From assembly GCA_002413745.1 (NCBI GenBank), contig DHXP01000057.1, positions 1-64,000 of the forward strand: a stretch of 64,000 bases of DNA, read 5' to 3'. Origin of the DNA: Flavobacterium sp. UBA5153 (GTDB lineage: Bacteria > Bacteroidota > Bacteroidia > Flavobacteriales > Flavobacteriaceae). The position numbers and the translations under genes are program-made. The notes below the pieces were generated by a model. The model worked only from the letters and a program-made list of their open reading frames with translations. It was not told the DNA's origin and made no database searches. Shown here in pieces: positions 23,957 through 32,590 of this stretch. Each line of letters opens with the position of its first letter. Positions within the stretch are counted from its first letter, which is position 1.

Positions 23957-25105
23957 TCATAAATCTAAAATCTTGACAACTTCGCCCCTATCAAAGCTAC
24001 TGTTGCTACCAATCATAAAGTCAGATAGTTTGGGAATAATTTTAAAATAAAATCCCTTGTTCTTATTTGCTTCGAAAGCTTCAATTATGGTCTTGAAATC
24101 GAGATGATTTTGGTCGAAAATCATTTCAATGTTGGAATTTTTCGAAAACGATTGAGATAAATCTTGGCATTTTACTGGTTTTCGAAATTGATTTTCCAAT
24201 TTTTCTCTCAAAATTTCATTTTCGGAAACCAATGCATAATTATCTGGTTTTGAAATTTGTCTTGGTTTTCCTTGAAATAGTTTTACCAATGAGAAAAATA
24301 CAATTCCCATTTTCATAAAAATCGAAAATAAAAAAGAAACCCGAAAATGCTTTTTATAGAAGAAATTCATTGCCTCCTGAAAACGCTTCCTATACATTCC
24401 GTCCTTAATCGTGCTTTCTCCCTTGTAATGGACAATTGTAGTTTCGTGGAAATAATAGTTCGATTTTCCTTTTTTCAAAACCCTATACGACAAATCAATA
24501 TCGTCAGAATACATAAAGCAATTTTCGTCAAAACCGCCAATTTCATTGTATAAATCTCGTTTCATCACCATAAAAGCACCAACAAGAATATCGACCTTTC
24601 CTGTTTCATTTTCTGATAAATGTTCGGCATAATATTTCCCGAATGTTCTCGATTTAGGAAAAAATCTATACAAACCTGCAATTTTGGCAAACGCTACCCA
24701 AGGCGTTGGAATCCCGCGTTTGCTTTCGGGCAGGAAATTTCCGGTTCCGTCGATGAGTTTCACGCCAACAATCCCCAAGTCTTTTTGCTTTTTGGCGAAA
24801 GCCAACACTTTCGTAAAAGTATCTTCGGCAACAATAGTATCTGGATTTAGGATGCAAATGTATTCGCCTTTTGCTTGGCTTACGCCAATATTATTGCCTT
24901 TTGGAAAACCTGAATTTTCCTTGTTTTCGATGAGTTTCACGTTCGGGAAACGTTGTTTCATCATCGCGCAACTGTCGTCAGTGGAATTATTGTCGACCAC
25001 AATAATTTCGCCGTCAATGCCATTTAAAGCGCTTTCGACGCTCAAAACACATTGCTCCAAAAAATAGCGAACGTTGTAATTGAGGATGATGATGGACAGT
25101 TCCAA
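23957..25105 (-). CDS. family 2 glycosyltransferase (rhamnosyltransferase-like)
   Basis: 382 residues. GT-A fold with SIIILNYNVRYFL, EIIVVDNNSTDDS, GNNIGVSQAKGEYICILNPD (nucleotide-sugar/metal site) and FDENCFMYSDDIDLSYRVLKKG, as in WbbL-like rhamnosyl transferases. A hydrophobic helix near residue 260 may tether it to the membrane. The last 110 residues are not part of the GT2 fold. It probably builds a surface polysaccharide. Confidence 0.88.
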   Translation of the reverse strand: MELSIIILNYNVRYFLEQCVLSVESALNGIDGEIIVVDNNSTDDSCAMMKQRFPNVKLIENKENSGFPKGNNIGVSQAKGEYICILNPDTIVAEDTFTKVLAFAKKQKDLGIVGVKLIDGTGNFLPESKRGIPTPWVAFAKIAGLYRFFPKSRTFGKYYAEHLSENETGKVDILVGAFMVMKRDLYNEIGGFDENCFMYSDDIDLSYRVLKKGKSNYYFHETTIVHYKGESTIKDGMYRKRFQEAMNFFYKKHFRVSFLFSIFMKMGIVFFSLVKLFQGKPRQISKPDNYALVSENEILREKLENQFRKPVKCQDLSQSFSKNSNIEMIFDQNHLDFKTIIEAFEANKNKGFYFKIIPKLSDFMIGSNSSFDRGEVVKILDL

Positions 25106-25108
25106 GGT

Positions 25109-25399
25109 TTACTTTTTAAGTTTTTTGGGATTTTGCTTTGTATTGAAAACTCTTAAAATCACAATGTTTTCTTCTTCAATAGAATAAACAATTTTAAAAC
25201 TCCAAACAACTGCATATCTGATGTTTTCAGAATTGAATGAACGCTCTTTAGGATATTTATAAGGAAATATTTCTAATGAAATAACTAAATCACAAATTGA
25301 ATTGAATACTAATAATGCGTTTTGGGGACTTTCTTTTTCAATAAACTTAAAAATCAAAGCTAAGTCTTTTGAAGCACTTTTTTGCCAAAGAATTCTCAT
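25109..25399 (-). CDS. RelE/ParE-type toxin
   Basis: 96 residues of the RelE/ParE fold: ILWQKSASKDLALIFKFIEKES, ERSFNSENIRYAVVWSFKIVYSIEEENIVILRVFNT. ParE members poison gyrase and RelE members cut mRNA; the sequence alone does not say which. It overlaps the upstream antitoxin gene by 4 bases (ATGA). The glycosyltransferase follows after 3 bases. Confidence 0.85.
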   Translation of the reverse strand: MRILWQKSASKDLALIFKFIEKESPQNALLVFNSICDLVISLEIFPYKYPKERSFNSENIRYAVVWSFKIVYSIEEENIVILRVFNTKQNPKKLKK

Positions 25400-25641
25400 T
25401 TACCTAAAATTTGTTTCCTTACCTCTTCTGTAGAATACGTTTCTAATTTGCCTTCACGAAACAATTGTAAGCTTTCATTTATATCATTAACATAATCCTT
25501 CTCGTAAATTGGCTGACCATCAACTTCATATCCTACAATATGTTCTTTTTCTATAAGTTGAGCAATTTTTTTAAGTAATTTAAGATCTGATAAATCTAAA
25601 ATTCTTTGAGCAAGATCAATTTTTAAAGTTTCAGCATTCAT
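25396..25641 (-). CDS. antitoxin of the RelE/ParE pair
   Basis: 81 residues, acidic, helical: LAQRILDLSDLKLLKKIAQLIEKE at the N-terminus, toxin-binding C-terminus NDINESLQLFREGKLETYSTEEV. It precedes the toxin with a 4-base overlap, the usual order of antitoxin then toxin, and would repress its own promoter. Confidence 0.8.
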   Translation of the reverse strand: MNAETLKIDLAQRILDLSDLKLLKKIAQLIEKEHIVGYEVDGQPIYEKDYVNDINESLQLFREGKLETYSTEEVRKQILGK

Positions 25642-25974
25642 AATTTAAATAAAATTAATTATTCAAATTTACGCTATTTATTTGAATGTTTAAAATCACA
25701 AACTATATTTATCAATAAGCTCCGATTACTTCACTTAATTTATATTTTCATTGGAGTTCAGCGAACTTCGTTTGAAGGAAAAATCCTTTTTGTTCTTTCG
25801 TTAAGAACAAAAATATTACTTCACCAAGTTAATATTTATTTTGGTGTTCAGTGAATTTCATTTGCAACGGAAAGCGGGAAAATGCTTCAAAAATAAAACC
25901 CAAACTTTTCGCTTCAAAAACTTTAAACCTTAAAACTCTAAACAAAAACCTTACTTTTGCAAAAAATTACACTT
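25642..25974. other. 333-bp region holding a dispersed repeat and the ABC-F promoter
   Basis: Bases about 25715-25790 (CTCCGATTACTTCACTT, GGAGTTCAGCGAACTTCG) match 49381-49452 closely and a second related half (TTGGTGTTCAGTGAATTTC) lies at 25840-25865. The -7 box at 25952 follows. No gene seen. Confidence 0.6.
25952..25959 (+). promoter_or_regulatory. -7 box of the ABC-F gene
   Basis: TACTTTTG followed by C. The GTG start at 25975 lies 15 bases after it, while an upstream TTG lies inside the box itself; this decides the start. Confidence 0.6.
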
Positions 25975-27837
25975 GTGAATTACTTATCTGTTGAAAATAT
26001 TTCGAAATCTTTTGGAGAGCGTACGCTTTTTAAAGACATTTCATTTGGGATTAATAAAGACCAAAAAATTGCCTTTATAGCCAAAAACGGTTCCGGAAAA
26101 ACCACCATAATGAACATCATTAATGGCTTTGACGAACCTGATACAGGCCAAGTGGTGCTTAGAAAAAGTATCCGAATGGCTTTTCTATCCCAAGACAATA
26201 AATTGCAAGATGAGTTAACGATTGAGGAAAGCATTTTTGCCTCGGATAACGAGAGTTTGAAAGTGATTGAAGCCTATGAAAAAGCATTGGAAAATCCAGA
26301 AGACGAAGAAGCCTACCAAAAAGCTTTTGACGGGATGGATCAGCATAATGCTTGGGATTTTGAAACCCAATACAAACAAATTTTGTTCAAATTGAAGTTG
26401 GAAGACTTTAAATTGAAAGTAAAAAACCTTTCCGGTGGACAGAAAAAACGTTTGTCATTGGCGATTATTTTAATCAATCGTCCCGACTTGTTGATTCTGG
26501 ATGAACCCACGAATCACTTGGACTTGGAGATGATTGAATGGTTGGAAAGCTATTTTTCCAAAGAAAATATCACCTTGTTTATGGTGACGCACGACCGTTT
26601 CTTCCTGGAACGTGTTTGCAACGAAATCATCGAACTCGACAACGGAAAAATATACCAATACAAAGGAAATTATTCGTATTATTTGGAGAAAAAAGAGGAA
26701 CGAATCGCCTCCGAAAATTCGAGTGTGGACAAAGCCCAAAACTTGTTCGTAAAAGAACTGGAATGGATGCGCCGCCAACCCAAAGCGCGTACTTGTAAAA
26801 GCAAATCGCGTCAGGATGATTTTTATGACATCAAGGAAAAAGCACAAAGTCGCCGTCGTGAAAACGTGGTAGAACTCGAAATCAATATGGAACGAATGGG
26901 AAGCAAGATTATCGAGCTTCACAAGATTTCCAAAAAATTCAAAGAACACGTCATTTTAGACAATTTTAGTTTTGATTTTCAACGTGGTGAACGCATTGGA
27001 ATCATTGGGAAAAACGGAACCGGAAAATCGACTTTTTTGAATTTATTGACGGGAACTTTACCCTTAGATTCTGGAAAAGTAGTTGTTGGAGACACCATCA
27101 AAATGGGTTATTATACCCAAAGCGGCATCAACCCAAAACCGGGTCAGCGCGTGATTGATGTCATCAAGGAATACGGAGAATTTATTCCGTTGATGAAAGG
27201 CAGATTGATTTCGGCTTCACAATTGTTGGAGCGTTTTCTTTTTGACAGCAAGAAACAATACGATTATGTAGAAAAACTGAGCGGTGGCGAGTTGAAACGT
27301 CTGTATTTATGTACGGTTTTAATCCAAAATCCGAACTTCTTGATTCTGGATGAACCGACGAATGATTTGGATATTGTGACCTTGAATGTCTTGGAAAGTT
27401 TCCTTTTGGACTATCCAGGTTGTTTGCTGGTGGTTTCGCACGACCGTTATTTTATGGATAAAATCGTTGATAATTTGTTTGTTTTTAGAGGACAGGGCGA
27501 GATAGAAAATTTCCCAGGAAACTACTCTGATTTCAGGGCTTATGAAGACAGTGCCGATGTGGCCCAAAAAGAAGACAACAAAGCCGAAAAGAAAGACTGG
27601 AAACAAAACAATCCTACCGGGAATCTAACGTTCAACGAGCAAAAGGAATTCCAGAAAACCGAAAAAGAAATCAAGGATTTGGAAATCGAAAAAGCCAAAA
27701 TCGAACAGTTATTTTCCGAAGGCAAAGTGGCCGATGGCGATATCGAGAAGAAAGCCAAAGAACTGGAAAACATCATCAATAAAATCGAAGAGAAAGAGGA
27801 AAGATGGTTTGAACTGAGTGCGAAGATAGAAGGCTAG
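25975..27837 (+). CDS. ABC-F family ATPase
   Basis: 620 residues from a GTG start (MNYLSVENISKSFG). Two ABC cassettes without membrane domains: Walker A AKNGSGKTT and GKNGTGKST, signatures LSGGQKKR and LSGGELKR, Walker B LLILDEPTNHLD and FLILDEPTNDLD. The inter-domain linker is rich in charge (KKEERIASENSSVDKAQ, RRQPKARTCKSKSRQ), and the C-terminus ends in a coiled coil. ABC-F proteins act on the ribosome, some giving antibiotic resistance; this one most resembles housekeeping Uup/EttA-like proteins. Confidence 0.92.
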   Translation: MNYLSVENISKSFGERTLFKDISFGINKDQKIAFIAKNGSGKTTIMNIINGFDEPDTGQVVLRKSIRMAFLSQDNKLQDELTIEESIFASDNESLKVIEAYEKALENPEDEEAYQKAFDGMDQHNAWDFETQYKQILFKLKLEDFKLKVKNLSGGQKKRLSLAIILINRPDLLILDEPTNHLDLEMIEWLESYFSKENITLFMVTHDRFFLERVCNEIIELDNGKIYQYKGNYSYYLEKKEERIASENSSVDKAQNLFVKELEWMRRQPKARTCKSKSRQDDFYDIKEKAQSRRRENVVELEINMERMGSKIIELHKISKKFKEHVILDNFSFDFQRGERIGIIGKNGTGKSTFLNLLTGTLPLDSGKVVVGDTIKMGYYTQSGINPKPGQRVIDVIKEYGEFIPLMKGRLISASQLLERFLFDSKKQYDYVEKLSGGELKRLYLCTVLIQNPNFLILDEPTNDLDIVTLNVLESFLLDYPGCLLVVSHDRYFMDKIVDNLFVFRGQGEIENFPGNYSDFRAYEDSADVAQKEDNKAEKKDWKQNNPTGNLTFNEQKEFQKTEKEIKDLEIEKAKIEQLFSEGKVADGDIEKKAKELENIINKIEEKEERWFELSAKIEG

Positions 27838-27893
27838 TGTATCCTTTCGACGAAAGAAACTCTAATGCAATTTCATTAAGTCAAGGGTCTATT

Positions 27894-27990
27894 TGTCATT
27901 TCGACGAAGGAGACCCGAGCAAAGCGAACGGACGAAGTAAATCACATTAGTTGCTCTCGTTATGTGATTTCTCCCTTTGGTCGAAATGAC
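27894..27990. repeat. long hairpin repeat (GACGAAGGAG family)
   Basis: See the surrounding intergenic region; the CCGAGCAAAGCGAACGG core is shared with 40781-40799 and, more distantly, with the insert in the DUF3810 gene at 48500. Confidence 0.75.
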
Positions 27991-27995
27991 AAAAA

Positions 27996-28050
27996 AACAA
28001 CCCCAACATTTTCAGCGTTACCGCTAAAAATGTTGGGGTTGTTTTTTTTT
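27996..28050. terminator. strong bidirectional-looking terminator after the ABC-F gene
   Basis: AACAACCCCAACATTTT pairs with AAAATGTTGGGGTTGTT, with an inner AGCG/CGCT stem, followed by nine T on the plus strand and A-rich on the other side. Confidence 0.9.
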
Positions 28051-28180
28051 AGATAAAAAGACCATTTGATGATTTGTAAAGAATTATTTATATATTTGAA
28101 AATATATAAATACTAACGTTTATCAGACAAAGCGACCCAATTTAGGGATGACAAGTCGGATATCGTCAGACCAATCTACA

Positions 28181-28191
28181 TGTTAGCAACC
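28181..28191. repeat. inverted arm before the aldo/keto reductase gene
   Basis: TGTTAGCAACC; its exact inverse lies at 29094-29104 just after the same gene. Confidence 0.55.
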
Positions 28192-28234
28192 ATTTGACAA
28201 AACAAACCCAAATTAAGAAATTGACTAAAAAATT

Positions 28235-29077
28235 ATGAAAAAATTAATCTTAAATAATGGAAATAAAATACCGATAGTAGGCTTTGGAACCTATAAATCT
28301 AAGGAGCAAGAGGGAATTGAATCAGTCAGATGTGCTCTCTCCAATGGCTATCGTCTAATTGATACCGCAGCTATTTATGGGAATGAAGAAGTTGTTGGAA
28401 AAGGAATCAAAGCCAGCGGTGTTTCGAGGGAAGATCTTTTCATAACCACTAAATTATGGCGTGAAAGTTTAGGATATCAATCAACTAAAAAAGAATTTGA
28501 AAAATCCCTAAACAGACTTAATTTAGACTACATTGATTTATACTTAATACATTGGCCTGCAAATGCTAAAAACTACGTCAATTGGCAAAAAACCAATAGC
28601 GATACCTGGCGGGCAATGGAGGAATTACAAGCTGAAGGCAAAATCAAATCTATTGGTGTAAGTAATTTTTTTGAAGAACATTTAGAAGCTTTATTTCAAA
28701 CAGCTAATTTGATTCCGTCAATTAATCAAATAGAATTTCATCCAGGTTATTGGCAACAAGAATTAGTAGAGTATTGCAAAAGACAAAACATAGTAGTTGA
28801 GTCATGGTCGCCTTTGGCAAGAGGCAAAGTATTTGGGAATGAAGTATTGGAGGCAATCTCCAACAAACATAACAAATCTGTTTCACAAGTATGTCTGAGA
28901 TGGATTATTCAACACGATGTAATTGTCATCCCAAAATCTACATCTCCCAAAAGAATTGAAGAAAATATCAATCTGTTCGATTTTGAATTATCTACAGAAG
29001 AAATGGAGTTAATCAACAACCTTCCAGAAATGGGTTTCAGCGGGGAATTGCCTAACATCTGGCCAGACAGGACTTGA
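28235..29077 (+). CDS. aldo/keto reductase
   Basis: 280 residues, the normal AKR barrel. The catalytic tetrad is visible: Asp and Tyr in RLIDTAAIYGNE, Lys in ITTKLW, His in LIHWP; NADPH contacts in PKSTSPKRIEENINLFDF. It reduces aldehydes or keto groups with NADPH; the substrate is unknown. It has no operon partner and is bracketed by an 11-base inverted repeat (28181, 29094), which raises the possibility that it came as a cassette. Confidence 0.92.
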   Translation: MKKLILNNGNKIPIVGFGTYKSKEQEGIESVRCALSNGYRLIDTAAIYGNEEVVGKGIKASGVSREDLFITTKLWRESLGYQSTKKEFEKSLNRLNLDYIDLYLIHWPANAKNYVNWQKTNSDTWRAMEELQAEGKIKSIGVSNFFEEHLEALFQTANLIPSINQIEFHPGYWQQELVEYCKRQNIVVESWSPLARGKVFGNEVLEAISNKHNKSVSQVCLRWIIQHDVIVIPKSTSPKRIEENINLFDFELSTEEMELINNLPEMGFSGELPNIWPDRT

Positions 29078-29093
29078 GAAAACAAAAAAAAAC

Positions 29094-29104
29094 GGTTGCT
29101 AACA
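29094..29104. repeat. inverted arm after the aldo/keto reductase gene
   Basis: GGTTGCTAACA, exact inverse of 28181-28191. It begins a region (to about 29250) of repeat debris including GTTAGCGCA twice and GCATTCTGTGCCCACAAAC. Confidence 0.55.
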
Positions 29105-29300
29105 ATGCATATAAAAAATAGCGGATTATGTGCTAAAACCAAAGTATAAAGATTAGTAACAAACCGAAAAGTTAGCGCATAAAAAGCCCGACCGCTCGGC
29201 TATGTCTCCACACGGTTAGCGCAGAATTGCATTCTGTGCCCACAAACACAAGCTCCAAACTTAAGCAAGCATCCCTACTTTGTACCCAAACAAATTTTAC

Positions 29301-29308
29301 TATATTTG
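29301..29308 (+). promoter_or_regulatory. -7 box of the FKBP gene
   Basis: TATATTTG followed by CC, 25 bases before the ATG at 29334; a longer frame opening at 29280 would lie upstream of this promoter and is rejected. Confidence 0.65.
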
Positions 29309-29333
29309 CCATTCGAAAAAAAATCCATTTTCT

Positions 29334-29792
29334 ATGAAACACCTCTTATCTGCACTACTAGCCTTGACTCTTTTTATTTCTTGTTCCAAAGATAAAGGAG
29401 CAAATATTGATTATGTTGCCAAAAACGAGCAAGAAATTAGTGCTTACATTACTAAAAATAATTTAACTGCACAAAGAAGCGATATCGGTTTGTATTATGT
29501 GATTAACGATCCAGGAACTGGGGTGCAACCTACTGCAACGTCTAATGTAACCGTAGCCTATAAAGGCTATTTTACTAATGGAACCGTATTCGACCAAAGT
29601 AGTTCCGCAGGGGTTTCTTTTGGTTTGAATCAAGTTATAAAAGGCTGGACAGAAGGCATTCCTTATTTTAAAACTGGAGGTAGCGGTATTCTTTTGGTAC
29701 CGGCTAGTTTAGGGTATGGAAATAATGATTACAATGGTATTCCTGGAGGCTCGGTACTTATTTTTGAGGTTAAACTAATTTCAGTGAATTAG
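29334..29792 (+). CDS. FKBP-type peptidyl-prolyl isomerase lipoprotein
   Basis: 152 residues from the ATG at 29334 (MKHLLSALLALTLFISC; lipobox Cys17). After a short helix (NEQEISAYITKNN) comes the FKBP domain: VTVAYKGYFTNGTVFDQS, GLNQVIKGWTEGIPYFKTGG, LLVPASLGYGNN and SVLIFEVKLISV. It catalyses proline isomerisation in the periplasm. Domain and length agree with many Bacteroidota lipoprotein FKBPs. Confidence 0.93.
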   Translation: MKHLLSALLALTLFISCSKDKGANIDYVAKNEQEISAYITKNNLTAQRSDIGLYYVINDPGTGVQPTATSNVTVAYKGYFTNGTVFDQSSSAGVSFGLNQVIKGWTEGIPYFKTGGSGILLVPASLGYGNNDYNGIPGGSVLIFEVKLISVN

Positions 29793-29882
29793 GGGCAATA
29801 ACCCCGATTGCTCGGATATACACAAATTATCTCGTGAACGATAGCGCATTCTGTGCCAACAAACGAGAGCAGTAAAAACAAG

Positions 29883-29912
29883 CTACAACCTTAAAAAGTT
29901 GTAGTTTTCTAT
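29883..29912 (+). terminator. weak hairpin after the FKBP gene
   Basis: CTACAAC (29883-29889) pairs with GTTGTAG (29898-29904), followed by TTTTCTATTT. Confidence 0.5.
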
Positions 29913-29958
29913 TTAAAGTAGTTTGAAATTAATTGGAATGTGCACTGATTGCACCCGA

Positions 29959-29978
29959 GTCCCAATAAATATCGGGAC
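29959..29978. repeat. GTCCC...GGGAC palindrome copy
   Basis: GTCCCAATAAATATCGGGAC; a diverged member of the CCCGATAGCTATCGGG family, in intergenic DNA, here with a longer conserved tail (GAACTGACGAAGTAAATCAGC). Confidence 0.65.
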
Positions 29979-30255
29979 GAACTGACGAAGTAAATCAGCG
30001 TTATTGGAGCCCTAGAGATATACGCGACGGTTCGCAAAAAGATGGTTTTTTGAGGCATATTTAGGGTCGGTTTTACAATTGAAGTAAAAAAAATCAATAA
30101 ATAAAAAGGTTTCTTTAGAATAAAATTCTTAAATTTATAATGGCTTTTATAGATTCTATTCCAATTTAGGGAAGGAAGATGATTATTGCCATTTCTGGTA
30201 TTGAGCCAGTCAATTAACTTTGAGCATATTATTATTTAACCAATACTTAGTTATC

Positions 30256-30699
30256 ATGGAAAATTTAAGTTTAAGACCAAAAGGTGATTTTACTTGGACT
30301 GCAGAATACCAACAGTTATATATCCTGACAGAACATTGGCAGTCGGATTTGCAATTTTATAAAGATGATTTGCAATTTTTGCATCATCTTATTGACAAAT
30401 ATTTCATTTGGCTAACCCATAAAGAAAACCTGGACGAAATGAGAAATCTAGCATCAGGATTGTCTGAAATCAGCAAAAACTGTGATGGACTGCTTGAGAA
30501 AACGTCCAAACATCTGACCCATCTGGCCGAACTAATGGATGATCCTTTTAAATATGATTCCCATAAATTCAGAAGTGAGCATGAGGAATTAGAAAATGAG
30601 ATTGCGTCCTTTATCAAAAATTTCTGGAAAATCAAAAAGGAAACCTTTGCTGTTTCGGAACAGGTTATCGAAAAAGAAGTTAAAAGGCTAAACCCTTAG
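30256..30699 (+). CDS. hypothetical helical protein
   Basis: 147 residues from the ATG at 30256 (MENLSLRPKGDFTW). Entirely helical by composition: an aromatic N-terminal part (YQQLYILTEHWQSDLQFYKDDLQFLHHLIDKYF) then heptad-rich coiled coil up to EKEVKRLNP. No signal or membrane segment. It looks like a small cytoplasmic helical bundle; no family recognised. A terminator follows at 30805. Confidence 0.7.
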   Translation: MENLSLRPKGDFTWTAEYQQLYILTEHWQSDLQFYKDDLQFLHHLIDKYFIWLTHKENLDEMRNLASGLSEISKNCDGLLEKTSKHLTHLAELMDDPFKYDSHKFRSEHEELENEIASFIKNFWKIKKETFAVSEQVIEKEVKRLNP

Positions 30700-30804
30700 A
30701 CTGTTATAACCTCCCAATTGTGAGAAGTATTCATCGGGAATACTCTTCGATAGTCTCGCATCTGTGTGAAGTACCCGACTTCGTACCCTCAAACGAGAGT
30801 AATA

Positions 30805-30842
30805 AAAAACCACAACAAAATTTAATTCTGTTGTGGTTTTCC
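30805..30842. terminator. terminator between convergent genes
   Basis: AAAACCACAACA (30806-30817) pairs with TGTTGTGGTTTT (30829-30840), with T-rich flanks on both strands. Confidence 0.8.
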
Positions 30843-30862
30843 ATTATATAAAATCATAGTTT

Positions 30863-32416
30863 TTACCAAGGAATCGGATTGTAATCTTTCAAAAACTTTC
30901 CGCACCAATGTTTTCCGGTATTGATTCCGTCAAACAAGGGATCCATAACCCGTGCTGCGCCATCAACAATATCCAAAGGTGGCTGGAAATCTTCTTCTTC
31001 CTGTTTCCTTTTGGCCAATTCTGCGGGATCTTCGTCGGTTACCCAACCCGTATCGACCGCATTCATAAAAATTCCATCTTTCGCCAAAGTTCCTGAAGCG
31101 GTATGTGTCAACATATTCAGGGCGGCTTTCGCCATATTGGTATGCGGATGGCGGTCTTCCTTGAAAAAACGATGAAACTTCCCTTCCATTGCCGAAACAT
31201 TGATGATGTGTTTTTGTCCCGTGTTGTCTTTCTTCATCACTTCCGAAAGGCGGTTACACAAAACAAAAGGCGCCACCGAATTTACGAGTTGCACTTCGAT
31301 CATTTCAGTTGTTTCAATTTGTCCGAGTTTTAATCTCCAGCTGTTGGTTTTTCGCAAATCTACTTGCTGCAAATCGGCATCGAGTTCCCCTTCCGGAAAA
31401 ACCTCTTTCGCCACCAGCGCATTATCAAAACTATAAGGAATCTGGGATAATTTGGCGGAAGCCCGCAAACCAATTCCGGGTTCCGGTCCGTGCCAAGTCA
31501 CCGGCATATTTTCATTGGATGAAAAACCTGTTGTCAATACTTTTAATTCATCCAAACAATTGGTGTGATCCAACAATAATTCCTGCACTTCTTTGGGCAA
31601 AGAAGCAATTGGCAGTTCTTCGTTTTCCATTAAATGCGAATAAAAACCGGCTGGTCGTCTCACGGTTTGCGCTGCGTTATTGATAAGAATGTCCAAACGT
31701 TCATATTTTTGCTCAATAAAATTGCAAAAAATCTCCACACTGGGAATATGTCGCAAATCCAATCCGTGGATTTTTAGGCGATGCTTCCATTCCAGGAAAT
31801 CATCTTCTTTGGAAAACCGCAAAGCTGAATCCACCGGAAACCGAGTTGTTGCAATAACGGTTGCTCCGCCACGCAAAAGCATCAGAGTAATGTGGTATCC
31901 AATTTTTAATCGAGAGCCCGTTATCACTGCAATTTGTCCCTTTACGTCTGCCGTTTGAAAACGTTTGGCGTAATTAAAATCGCCACAATCGGTACACATT
32001 GTGTCGTAAAAGTGGTGCATTTTGGTAAACTCTGTTTTGCATACGTAACAATTTCTGGGTTTTTCTAGTTCCAACTGCTCTTTATTAACCAAATCGTGTG
32101 AAGCCAGTAATTTTGGTGCAACAAAAACACTTGCTTCACGGGCATAACGTATTCCGGTTTCCTTGCGGGCGGTTTTGTCCCTTTTTTCCATTTTGCGTTT
32201 GGCGGCTACTTTTCCGTCCTTTTTTCTGCGGGAAAACTCATCCCGATCTGGTCTGGAAAACATCCCTGCCGCTTTGAGTAATTCGGTTCTTTGTTCTTTT
32301 GGGATATCAAATATTTGGCCTGTATCCGCATTCAATTGTGCCAAAATGGCGATACATCGGTCAATTTCTGCCGAAGTTATGGCACTCTTATTCTCTATTC
32401 CTTCCGTCATCATCAT
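30863..32416 (-). CDS. atypical SDR with N-terminal zinc ribbon
   Basis: 517 residues, twice the usual SDR length. A basic N-terminal third carries a four-cysteine zinc ribbon (CYVCKTEF ... [13 protein letters not shown], residues about 120-145). A Rossmann part follows with [27 protein letters not shown] and [15 protein letters not shown]. The SDR active-site Tyr appears to be replaced: the Y-x-x-x-K site reads THR-Asn-Met-Ala-Lys (in [13 protein letters not shown]), with the preceding Ser in SAMEGK. Similar long proteins occur in plants and fungi. The reaction is unknown. Single-gene unit. Confidence 0.8.
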   Translation of the reverse strand: MMMTEGIENKSAITSAEIDRCIAILAQLNADTGQIFDIPKEQRTELLKAAGMFSRPDRDEFSRRKKDGKVAAKRKMEKRDKTARKETGIRYAREASVFVAPKLLASHDLVNKEQLELEKPRNCYVCKTEFTKMHHFYDTMCTDCGDFNYAKRFQTADVKGQIAVITGSRLKIGYHITLMLLRGGATVIATTRFPVDSALRFSKEDDFLEWKHRLKIHGLDLRHIPSVEIFCNFIEQKYERLDILINNAAQTVRRPAGFYSHLMENEELPIASLPKEVQELLLDHTNCLDELKVLTTGFSSNENMPVTWHGPEPGIGLRASAKLSQIPYSFDNALVAKEVFPEGELDADLQQVDLRKTNSWRLKLGQIETTEMIEVQLVNSVAPFVLCNRLSEVMKKDNTGQKHIINVSAMEGKFHRFFKEDRHPHTNMAKAALNMLTHTASGTLAKDGIFMNAVDTGWVTDEDPAELAKRKQEEEDFQPPLDIVDGAARVMDPLFDGINTGKHWCGKFLKDYNPIPW

Positions 32417-32590
32417 AAAAAATCAATATTATTTTTGGTCAAAATACCCAAGGGCACAAATATAGTCTTTAAAGTGAGATGTGAAAAGTGAATAGCGCGA
32501 AGCGTAATACCTGGATTCTCACTATTCACTTCTCACTAATCACGCCTTATGACTTTTTCGTATCTTCGTGCCTTCTTTTCAAAAAGCCTT

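Larger units (their letters stand above)
27838..28234. other. 397-bp intergenic region with repeat hairpin and terminator
   Basis: Bases 27894-27990 form a long imperfect hairpin: outer arms TGTCATTTCGAC/GTCGAAATGACA, inner arms AAATCACAT/ATGTGATTT, loop containing GCTCTCG. It belongs to the same dispersed family as 40713-40809. A strong terminator follows (27996-28050). An 11-base arm TGTTAGCAACC lies at 28181-28191, before the aldo/keto reductase gene. Confidence 0.65.
29793..30255. other. 463-bp region with repeat debris
   Basis: Holds GCATTCTGTGCCAACAAAC (29848), a weak terminator hairpin (29883), the palindrome copy at 29959 and unassigned AT-rich DNA. A minus-strand reading of 62 codons near 29909-30097 overlaps the palindrome and is not convincing. 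Confidence 0.55.

Noticed and set aside
28181-29104. Integron attC sites around the aldo/keto reductase gene
   Set aside because: The arms do not fit the RYYYAAC / GTTRRRY core consensus and no integrase is in the window.
29909-30097. A 62-residue minus-strand reading
   Set aside because: It runs through a palindrome copy and repeat debris, has no promoter or recognisable composition, and no partner genes.
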